Of a DNA stretch of 55,273 nucleotides, positions 18,038 through 24,101 are shown in pieces. The stretch covers positions 1-55,273 of the forward strand of contig JABDFI010000007.1 in NCBI GenBank assembly GCA_013286595.1. Reading direction: 5' to 3'. Each line of letters starts with the position of its first letter. The stretch's first letter is position 1. The notes beneath the pieces were generated by a model that worked only from the letters and a program-made list of their open reading frames with translations, ran no database searches and was not told the DNA's origin. The stretch comes from Chlamydiota bacterium (GTDB lineage: Bacteria > Chlamydiota > Chlamydiia > Chlamydiales > Rhabdochlamydiaceae). The position numbers were made by a program, and so were the translations under genes.

Positions 18038-18119
18038 TAAAGATAAAGTTCTATCATTCTCAAATTTAGCTATTTACAAACCTCTTGCCAATTTGTATCC
18101 CAAAGGATACAATAAAATT

Positions 18120-18623
18120 ATGGAAATCGAGATTGAACTCTACGAAACAGCTTCTGGTCACTGTCCCTTTGACGATTGGTTTGAAAGCCTAAGGGAATTG
18201 CACACACGCGCTAAAATCCTCACGAGGCTTGACCGTCTAAAAATGGGGAACTTTGGCGATTGTAAAGCCCTTGGAGATGGAATTGCAGAGCTAAGGATTC
18301 ACTACGGACCTGGCATTAGAGTCTATTAACCCAACTTGCCCCCTATCTTACTCGAAGGACTGGCTGCAACACACGATCTACTGCGCTTCTCTCCTCGCCA
18401 AGGTGAACTACCTTGGCTTTGTCGAGAATCTTGTATCTCGTGGGTTTCGCTCAGTCCTTCGGGCAAGATAGGGGGCAAGTTGGGTTATTACTCGAAAATA
18501 GGCAACAAGATCGTACTCTTGCTCTGCGGAGGAGATAAAAGTTCTCAAACCAAGGACATTAATAAAGCTAAGGAGTATTTAAAAGAGTACCAATTGAGGG
18601 AGAAAAAACATGGCAAAAAATAA
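18120..18623 (+). pseudogene. higB: HigB-type (RelE/Gp49-like) toxin gene split by a MITE
   Basis: Starts MEIEIELYETASGHCPFDDW and continues to GPGIRVY, where a stop is created by an inserted element. The second half resumes after it as YYSKIGNKIVLLLCGGDKSS, then DINKAKEYLKEYQLREKK. Taking out the 157-bp insertion and one 5-bp target duplication leaves 342 bp, a multiple of three, encoding an intact ~113-residue toxin of the phage-derived Gp49-like/HigB family (mRNA interferase acting with the ribosome). The downstream antitoxin overlaps its end by 14 bp. As it stands the toxin is inactivated, with the C-terminal catalytic part separated. Confidence 0.85.
18329..18485. mobile_element. 157-bp MITE with 21-bp terminal inverted repeats and TATTA target duplication
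   Basis: The ends are ACCCAACTTGCCCCCTATCTT and its perfect complement. Inside there is a further inverted pair (CGAAGGACTG / CAGTCCTTCG). It is flanked on both sides by TATTA (18324-18328 and 18486-18490). The element is too short to encode a transposase, so mobilisation must have been in trans. Its insertion in the toxin gene at an exact codon position allows the original sequence to be read through. Confidence 0.93.
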
Positions 18624-18912
18624 AAATTATCAAGAGTGGCTTTTAGAAAAGCTAAAGGATCACGATGAAGCCGTTGCTTATCTCAATGCTGCCTTAGAAG
18701 AAAGTCTTAAAGGTGATGAAGAATCTCAACATCTTTTCCTTGTCGCTATTCGCAATGTTGCTGAAGCACAAGGTGGCATTGGGAATCTTGCCAAGAAGGC
18801 TGGTATTGGTAGGGAAAGCCTTTATAAAACTCTGTCAGAAAAAGGCAACCCTAAATGGCACACTCTTGTTTCCTTGGTGATTGCTCTAGGATTGAATTTA
18901 CGATTAACTTAA
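18610..18912 (+). CDS. higA: HigA-type (XRE-like) antitoxin
   Basis: A 100-residue helix-turn-helix protein: LFLVAIRNVAEAQGGIGNLAKKAGIGRESLYKTLSEKGNPKWHTLVSLVIALGL. This matches the 'probable addiction module antidote' group that pairs with Gp49/HigB-like toxins. The start overlaps the toxin's 3' end by 14 bp, which is the usual toxin-first order of higBA. The gene itself is intact even though its toxin partner is split, as expected when the antitoxin is harmless to keep. It might still autorepress. Confidence 0.85.
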   Translation: MAKNKNYQEWLLEKLKDHDEAVAYLNAALEESLKGDEESQHLFLVAIRNVAEAQGGIGNLAKKAGIGRESLYKTLSEKGNPKWHTLVSLVIALGLNLRLT

Positions 18913-18976
18913 ATGGATTAAATTATGCAAAATACCAGTTTAGATAACCTGAAAAGGATGGGTTACACCAGGCCAA

Positions 18977-19158
18977 TTAACTTTTAATTTCTGAATCGAA
19001 CATCTCACCGTGTGTCTTATTTTCATTACCCAGCCAAGATTCTAAATAAAGAGCCAGTGCCCCATACTTGTGGGCTACATTAGCTGGGCAGTAATAAACC
19101 TCCCTATTCGTCCATTTCCATCTCTAAATGAATGAAAGAGCAGATTGGTAAGCTAAAA
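18977..19158 (-). pseudogene. Fic-domain protein remnant (frameshifted, 5' truncated)
   Basis: Reading the minus strand from about 19158 gives TNLLF then HSFRDGNGRIGRFITAQL, which contains the canonical Fic AMP-transferase motif HxFxDGNGRxxR. One base is missing after this; in the next frame the protein continues as VAHKYGALALYLESWLGNEN...GEMFDSEIKS and stops at 18977. So a Fic C-terminus survives with one frameshift and no N-terminus. The 5' boundary coincides with the copied terminator hairpin, showing that a rearrangement cut the gene there. Confidence 0.75.
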
Positions 19159-19187
19159 AGCACTTAAGGATCGCTCCTTAAGTGCTT
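19158..19187 (-). terminator. Duplicated tRNA-Asn-type terminator hairpin
   Basis: Stem AAGCACTTAAGGA / TCCTTAAGTGCTT with a 4-base loop, nearly identical (1-2 changes including the loop) to the hairpin at 21895-21924 along with the adjoining ...CGTTAGAACTCC. It is a second copy of the original tRNA-Asn 3'-flank and marks one side of a 2.7-kb segment flanked by these direct repeats. Confidence 0.75.
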
Positions 19188-19195
19188 ATTCGTTA

Positions 19196-19243
19196 GAACT
19201 CCAGTTACTGGTTGCGTTACGAACTTTTGACTGGATTGGCTTC
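19196..19243 (+). repeat. Dispersed repeat, copy 3 of 3
   Basis: Third copy, reading LQLLVALRTFDWIGFFQSF in the conserved frame. It starts immediately at the end of a copy of the tRNA-Asn flank (shared GAACTCC), suggesting recombination at short homology. Confidence 0.7.
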
Positions 19244-19393
19244 TTTCAAAGCTTTAGAAGTCGTCTTTTTATGAAAGGGCATTTCCAAAACCGATGCAGT
19301 CATCTTTGAAGTTTTCCAAGCATTGTTCAAGAATGACGTCCATTAGATCACTTCATTACAAAAATAGTATGATGTGTTAAAAAAAAATCACTA

Positions 19394-19972
19394 ATGACGG
19401 AAGGTCTTATGTTTTTGGCTTCTATACGAAAATCTTCTCTATACGCAATGAAAATCTATGGAGCCATAATAGCTTCGGTAACGATATCCATTCATGCTGC
19501 TGCAGATAGTGCAGCGATTATTGGGGGAATAGATCTAACCGGAACGGGGCCTGCCTACGCAGCTCTCATCTCCTCTTCAAACGGCGTCACTCCTCTTGCT
19601 TTACCAGGAGATGCGGCGATGGGAGGTATCATCTCTAGCGTATCAATGAACTCTTCCGGAAATAGCCTTATCGGCGGGCAGGGTTTCTACGACGCGCAGC
19701 CCGCCTACGTAGGATCCGTCTCAGCTTCAGGCGTGTTGACTTCTCTTACATTGACAGAAGGCATAGCTACGGACGGAACGATCCTCTCTGTGGCGATCAA
19801 TCCTTCTGGGAACGGCATAGTCGGAGGGCGGGATTTAATCACAACCAACGGATGGATCAATAGCGTCGCTTTACTACCATTCAAAAGTCTCTTAAGAGAA
19901 ATTCCCACTGCTTTTTTATCTGGCAACAATTTAATTACTGAAAAAACTACGAAAACCATTCATCAAGGATGA
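19394..19972 (+). CDS. Secreted repeat protein, probably a truncated autotransporter/adhesin-like passenger
   Basis: A 192-residue protein with an internal signal-peptide-like segment (SLYAMKIYGAIIASVTISIH, cleavage near HAAADS). Then come two and a half copies of a ~45-residue Gly/Ser-rich unit: AAIIGGIDLTGTGPAYAALIS...SVSMNSSGNS, LIGGQGFYDAQPAYVGSVS...SVAINPSGNG, IVGGRDLITTNGWINSVAL. Such GG-turn repeats form beta-propeller or beta-solenoid passengers on chlamydial surface proteins, which are normally several times longer. The Pro/Leu-rich end (KSLLREIPTAFLSG) may belong to a linker. No beta-barrel is present here, so it is probably a shortened relic or a small secreted protein. Confidence 0.55.
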   Translation: MTEGLMFLASIRKSSLYAMKIYGAIIASVTISIHAAADSAAIIGGIDLTGTGPAYAALISSSNGVTPLALPGDAAMGGIISSVSMNSSGNSLIGGQGFYDAQPAYVGSVSASGVLTSLTLTEGIATDGTILSVAINPSGNGIVGGRDLITTNGWINSVALLPFKSLLREIPTAFLSGNNLITEKTTKTIHQG

Positions 19973-19978
19973 TCCATT

Positions 19979-20473
19979 ATGAGATCTGGCACTGACCCGA
20001 GATTGATTATTATATGCGGCTTGCCGGGTTCGGGGAAGACAACATTAGCCAAGCGGCTTGAAACCAAGCTCTGCGCACTTCGCTTCGCTGCAGATGAATG
20101 GATGAATGCTCTTTCAATAAACCTCTATGACGAAGAAAAACGCGGGAAGATTGAAGCCCTGCAGTGGAAATTTTGTCAGGACCTCCTCAAGCGCAACCTC
20201 ATTGTAATCATTGAGTGGGGCACATGGGGAAGATCCGAACGGGATATTTTGCGACTAGGAGCTCGTGCTCTTGGCGCTGCTGTTGAGCTGCACTATCTTT
20301 CCGTACCCGCGGATGTCCTCTTCGATAGGATTCAACGCCGGAACATGGAGAATCCCCCTATAGAACGAGATACCGTGTCCCAATGGTTCGAGATATTCCA
20401 AGCACCAACGACCGAAGAAATGGCACTTTATGACAAGCCTCTAATTGAAGACCTTGCCTACGATTCAAACTGA
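19979..20473 (+). CDS. P-loop NTPase/kinase (AAA_33, zeta-toxin-like fold)
   Basis: A 164-residue single-domain NTPase with Walker A GLPGSGKTTLAKRLE at about residues 13-27, the substrate-lid region DEWMNALSINLYDEEKR, and RIQRRNMENPP with Arg residues expected of the lid. It resembles small ATP-dependent kinases found with toxin modules (chloramphenicol-phosphotransferase/zeta-like group). Its stop lies 29 nt inside the next reading frame (mntA), so the two are transcribed together. It may modify a small substrate, but the acceptor is unknown. Confidence 0.75.
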   Translation: MRSGTDPRLIIICGLPGSGKTTLAKRLETKLCALRFAADEWMNALSINLYDEEKRGKIEALQWKFCQDLLKRNLIVIIEWGTWGRSERDILRLGARALGAAVELHYLSVPADVLFDRIQRRNMENPPIERDTVSQWFEIFQAPTTEEMALYDKPLIEDLAYDSN

Positions 20474-20756
20474 TATACCACTGAAAATACGAGTAAGTTT
20501 TTGTAGGAAATATCATGTTGCTTACCTGGCTCTTTTTGGCTCCGTTTTAACCGCAAATTTTACCAAGAAAAGCGATGTCGATATCCTTGTGAGATTTGAA
20601 AAGAAACATATCCCTCATCTTTTTGGCATGATGAAAATGGAGTCAGAGCTTAGTGACATTATCGGCTATCCTGTAGACTTGAAAACTCCTAATGATTTAA
20701 GCCCTTATTTCCGAAACGACGTGTTAAATAAAGCAAAGACTATCTATGGAAAGTAA
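20445..20756 (+). CDS. mntA: MntA-type nucleotidyltransferase antitoxin
   Basis: A 103-residue minimal nucleotidyltransferase: LALFGSVLTANFTKKSDVDILV is the GS-x10-DxD signature of the MNT domain (pol-beta fold). These proteins pair with HepT toxins; the MNT partner AMPylates HepT and so neutralises it. The most upstream start (TTG 20445) lies inside the kinase gene; there is no in-frame ATG before the signature, so this non-ATG start is kept. Its end overlaps the hepT start by 11 nt. Confidence 0.85.
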   Translation: MKTLPTIQTDIPLKIRVSFCRKYHVAYLALFGSVLTANFTKKSDVDILVRFEKKHIPHLFGMMKMESELSDIIGYPVDLKTPNDLSPYFRNDVLNKAKTIYGK

Positions 20757-21088
20757 GGACCTCGCACGCCTCAAACATATGCTCGATTCGACGAAGGCTA
20801 TTCTCACTTTTATTAAGGGAAAGCGAAGGGCTTCTTTGGATAAAGACCCCCTTCTGCTCTCCGCCGTTTTGCGTGAGTTGGAAATTATCGGAGAGGCTGC
20901 TAACAGAGTCACTGAGAAAACAAAAAAGCGATTTCCTACTTCCCTGGGAAGAACTCGTAGGCATGAGAAATAGGCTAATTCACGCTTATTTTGATGTAGA
21001 TCATGACATTGTCTGGAAGACCGTTCGAGAATACCTCCCCTTCTTTCTAAAACAGCTCGATCAAGCAGTCGATTCTTTCGAACTATAA
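20746..21088 (+). pseudogene. hepT: HepT-type toxin gene with a frameshift
   Basis: The first part reads MESKDLARLKHMLDSTKAIL, then ELEIIGEAANRVTEKTKKRFPT, the N-terminal half of HepT. It then runs into another frame, where LPWEELVGMRNRLIHAYFDV (with the RNase motif RxxxxH) and the rest continue to FLKQLDQAVDSFEL. The whole segment is 343 bp, one more than a multiple of three, so a single extra base around 20935-20945 explains the break. HepT is the ribonuclease toxin of the MntA/HepT pair. As read, it is inactive. Confidence 0.8.
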
Positions 21089-21142
21089 TCGCTAGCTATA
21101 GAAAGAAAACGACAAACTCAAGTTGATCTTTTTCATCATTTT

Positions 21143-21835
21143 CTAATGAGTATACATCTCAATTTTAAAGAGCTCCTGAAAACCAAGATGATTGTAAAGT
21201 TTTTCAGCTGCTTTAGATGTTCCTAAAATAAGCTGCTCGAGGCCTAAATCATGAGATCTATTCATAAGAGTCAACATTAATGCCTTACCACAGCCTTTTC
21301 TCTGATATTCAGCCAATGTCGCTACGTTAGAAACAACCCCCACCTTTCCATCGACAAAAAGGGTTCCTATTCCAACGGGAGTCCCATCAAGATAAGCTAG
21401 ATAATGTTCAGCATTGGCATGATTAAGAAGCCTCGCCATTCCTTCTCCTGTTATCTTATCAAATTCGGAAGTGGTAGACAGAATGTCATAAAAACTCGTC
21501 ATATCTTCAGCCAAACGCACATCAAACTTTGGGACAAGTACTGGCACTACATCCCATACCATGACTGGACAGGTAACGATTAATTTGTAACCGCGTTCTT
21601 TAAGAGCAGTTGCAAGTTCTTCTATTTGGGCCCAAAATGAGTGAGACGCGGGTAATTTCTGAATGAGATGATCTAGTTTTTTACCTAGAGCTTCACTGCT
21701 ACAAGAAAGATGAGTGACAACATTGTACATAGGGTGTTGTAACCCCGATAGCCAAACAAAAGCCTCTTCATCATTTTGTATGGCCGGTTTCATCGCATCA
21801 AAGAAATGCTCAAAATGTCGAACCCATTTTTTCAT
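21143..21835 (-). CDS. GNAT-family N-acetyltransferase
   Basis: About 230 residues from ATG 21835 (a GTG at 21844 is in frame upstream). The C-terminal 130 residues form a GNAT domain: HYLAYLDGTPVGIGTLFVD, then the acetyl-CoA loop VATLAEYQRKGCGKALMLTL (Q/RxxGxG/A type) and the terminal KLYNHLGFQELFKIEMY. The N-terminal ~100 residues (FFDAMKPAIQNDEEAFVWLS...) are a separate domain seen in some GNAT proteins. The acceptor is unknown. It lies just left of the ancestral tRNA-Asn site and reads away from it. Confidence 0.88.
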   Translation of the reverse strand: MKKWVRHFEHFFDAMKPAIQNDEEAFVWLSGLQHPMYNVVTHLSCSSEALGKKLDHLIQKLPASHSFWAQIEELATALKERGYKLIVTCPVMVWDVVPVLVPKFDVRLAEDMTSFYDILSTTSEFDKITGEGMARLLNHANAEHYLAYLDGTPVGIGTLFVDGKVGVVSNVATLAEYQRKGCGKALMLTLMNRSHDLGLEQLILGTSKAAEKLYNHLGFQELFKIEMYTH

Positions 21836-21887
21836 GGTTACCACGCCCAGTACAATGAGAAAGAGAACATTATAGCCTTGGGGATTT

Positions 21888-21924
21888 AAAAAAAAAGCAC
21901 TTAAGGATTGCTCCTTAAGTGCTT
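21888..21924 (-). terminator. Rho-independent terminator, original tRNA-Asn terminator
   Basis: On the minus strand, stem AAGCACTTAAGGA / TCCTTAAGTGCTT (13 bp perfect, loop 4) followed by a run of at least seven T. It lies directly after the tRNA-Asn 3' fragment, so it was the terminator of the intact tRNA gene before the element integrated. Confidence 0.85.
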
Positions 21925-21931
21925 GTTCGTT

Positions 21932-21979
21932 AGAACTCCGGGTGCAAGATTCGAACTTGCGACCAATGGATTAACAGTC
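21932..21979. repeat. Left attachment site (attL): 48-bp direct repeat with 44-nt tRNA-Asn 3' fragment
   Basis: Identical over 48 bp to 33363-33410. Bases 21936-21979 match the tRNA-Asn 3' end, from the discriminator through the T arm, variable region and anticodon loop, then diverge. The fragment lacks D arm and 5' acceptor strand, so it is not a functional tRNA. It is the far boundary of the integrated element. Confidence 0.92.
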
Positions 21980-22429
21980 TCACTAATTGCCGTACCCGAC
22001 AACAGCTCATAACGTGTAACAGGTCTAATCTTAAGGAATTAAGGCATTCTATTCAATGTGTGATTCTGCAAAGCCCTGTGTGGTTTTATGAGCCACTGCA
22101 GCAAAAATGCAGCATTTTCTTGATAAACTGCTAGTTTGAGCTTCAGAATTTGCATTAAAAACTAGACAGCCCTTTCGGAATACCTCTTTATATGACTAAG
22201 CCATAATCAATTAAAACATCAATTACCCCGTCAAGAATGGCATAAAACGCAAAGATTTCTTAACAAAAGATGCTCTAAATGAGCTAGATAAGCAAATGAT
22301 CTAGAATTTGCAACGTTGACTAGCTTATTGCAGTTACATAAAAAAACAGTCTTTGGATCTTATTTCCCCAGTGGACAGCTGCTAAAAATAAGCTCTTTTA
22401 GGCCTATAAGTTACATCGCGTTACACAAA

Positions 22430-23884
22430 TCATGCCCAGAAGGGTACATATTTTGATGTTTTTTTAGCTTTTTGGTCTCCATAAGACTTTAATAGTGCCT
22501 TTGTTATCGCATCCCTGATAATCCTGGAGGCCATAGGATAATTTGAGTCACTGATTCCAAGTCGTTTTCGGAGAGAAGTATTCGACATCTGGGAGCCTGA
22601 AACCCACTGAAGACAAGCGTGCTGGTAACAAGCTCTAATTTTATCTTCCTTGCTCATCATTGGCAATTGAGTAGGAGAAAAAAGCACTGCTATGGTACTC
22701 ACATCAGAGACTCGAAAATCAGGAGGAGGCAACTGAAATAATTCAATATTAAAGATAACCTTGTCGATTCCGCTGCCTCGCTCTTCACAGATTTTTAGAC
22801 GTCGCATGAATCGGGCCAGATCTTCATTGCGCGAGCAAGGTGGCTCATCAATGAATCTCAACGTGTCTATGAGTGGATGTCCAGGGTTTGTAATTTCAAT
22901 ACGATTGTTGAAAATTTCAACCATGGGACCATTTCCAGTAAGTGTAAAATCCTGGTGTATTAATGCATTAGCTACAAGCTCTCGAATGGCAATTTCTGGG
23001 TAAACTCTAACTTCTTTCCGTAATGCTTCCGCAATTACTTCGCTTCTTGGTAGTTGATCATTAATGTATTTAATGGTTTCTATAAAATCCGCAGCATACC
23101 CCTTCTTGCAAAAATGTTCTTTGATGGTATTGACGCGGTTTGATCCCTGATAGATAACTACTCGAAGAGCTTTTCTTCCCAGACGACCAAATTTTTCAAG
23201 GTCATTCGCGAAAAGGATCGCTCCTATATTTGTAATGGCATAACGACCTTGAACGGTCTCCCGGATAATTTCTTCCGCTTTTAGTCGCTGAATAATAAGT
23301 GCGCGATTATCTGGAAGAGATTGTTCGGTTAATTGGAAATAAGCGGCGTAGTCAAGCTCTTGAAGCACTTGTTCATCTGATAGAGATTCTTTTGCAATAC
23401 CACTTTCGAAAGTTCCACTACGGAAGATTTCCCAGAGCCTGCGTTCTTTTTCGGGATAATCTTTTAATTTTTTCCTATACGTTCCAACTCTTATAAATGC
23501 ATCGCCTTTGAACCGCACTGGGTGAGAAAAAGCAGCTTGTATTGCAAAAACGACAACATGCAATCCATTAACTAAACCTTCATAAAAACACACCTCTATT
23601 CCGGGTGTTAACTGATTCAATAGCCAGCTTTCTAATTCCTGATTGCCAATTTTTTTCTTTTTAGGATGGAATGTAGTGCCAATTACCTGAAGTGTATTAT
23701 CTTCGACACCCCAAACCATATATGCTCGTGATTTACCATACAAAGCGGCAGAATTAGATAATGCGGAGATGTATTCTCCAATTTCCGCTGGGTTGTCGTT
23801 GTTATGTTTAAATTCGATATATTCACTCTCTGTTTGTTGAGAACACAGATCCTTAACCAAGTGAAGGAATTCATCAGGTGACAT
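22430..23884 (-). CDS. Schlafen-type AlbA_2 protein with HATPase_c_4 domain
   Basis: A 484-residue protein. N-terminal AlbA_2/Schlafen AAA_4 domain (about residues 15-150): ESEYIEFKHNN, ISALSNSAALYGKSRAYMVWGVED, FKGDAFIRVGTYRKKL. The middle to C-terminal part has the HATPase_c_4 (RecG/transcriptional-regulator-like GHKL) domain: REVRVYPEIAIRELVANALI (N-box), VEIFNNRIEITNPG and CEERGSGIDKV. A winged-helix-like tail follows. Proteins of this architecture are often annotated as putative transcriptional regulators, and Schlafen-AlbA_2 domains are recurrent in anti-phage systems as nuclease or nucleic-acid-binding modules. It is the last gene of the element's cargo cassette, 217 bp downstream of the zinc-ribbon helicase on the same strand. 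The biochemical activity is not determined. Confidence 0.85.
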   Translation of the reverse strand: MSPDEFLHLVKDLCSQQTESEYIEFKHNNDNPAEIGEYISALSNSAALYGKSRAYMVWGVEDNTLQVIGTTFHPKKKKIGNQELESWLLNQLTPGIEVCFYEGLVNGLHVVVFAIQAAFSHPVRFKGDAFIRVGTYRKKLKDYPEKERRLWEIFRSGTFESGIAKESLSDEQVLQELDYAAYFQLTEQSLPDNRALIIQRLKAEEIIRETVQGRYAITNIGAILFANDLEKFGRLGRKALRVVIYQGSNRVNTIKEHFCKKGYAADFIETIKYINDQLPRSEVIAEALRKEVRVYPEIAIRELVANALIHQDFTLTGNGPMVEIFNNRIEITNPGHPLIDTLRFIDEPPCSRNEDLARFMRRLKICEERGSGIDKVIFNIELFQLPPPDFRVSDVSTIAVLFSPTQLPMMSKEDKIRACYQHACLQWVSGSQMSNTSLRKRLGISDSNYPMASRIIRDAITKALLKSYGDQKAKKTSKYVPFWA

Positions 23885-24101
23885 ATGGAAGTTTACCCTA
23901 TTTATTTGGATTTGTATGATAAGTTCTAGGGATCAATGAAATCAATCAGGCATTATTTATTGGCCGTAATTTTGCGTCTTAATTGGCTATTCGCTGCCAA
24001 CTCCCTTCTGGAAAAATCGTTGCAAAGATTTCCTCCGAGTATTCGATAAGCTCCACAAGATATAGAGTTTACCTTCATTTTTGTTTTTTTACTCACATAA
24101 C

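Larger units (their letters stand above)
18913..19393. other. Interval of remnants: Fic pseudogene, terminator copy and repeat copy 3
   Basis: No intact gene. From left to right it contains a degraded Fic gene (18977-19158, minus), a duplicate of a hairpin terminator (19158-19187), a repeat copy (19196-19243) and AT-rich spacer up to the repeat-protein start at 19394. Confidence 0.7.
21836..22429. other. Junction region: terminator, tRNA fragment (att site) and remnant sequence
   Basis: The left part holds a hairpin terminator (21888-21924) and a 44-nt tRNA-Asn 3' fragment (21936-21979). To the right, inside the integrative element, no intact gene is found up to 22430. A short open stretch at roughly 22235-22303 reads KNGIKRKDFLTKDALNELDK and then ends, which could be the tail of a lost element gene, but I cannot identify it. 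Confidence 0.6.

Noticed and set aside
18336-18623. A separate 95-residue gene starting within the MITE
   Set aside because: Its first part is MITE sequence and the rest is the C-terminal half of the split HigB gene.
20873-21088. A separate small gene starting MSWKLSERLLT
   Set aside because: Its N-terminus overlaps the hepT first half in another frame, and only its later part (RNRLIHAYF onward) matches HepT; better explained as a frameshifted hepT.
21936-21979. A second tRNA-Asn gene
   Set aside because: Only 44 nt of the 3' end is present; D arm and 5' acceptor strand are missing, so it is an attachment-site remnant.
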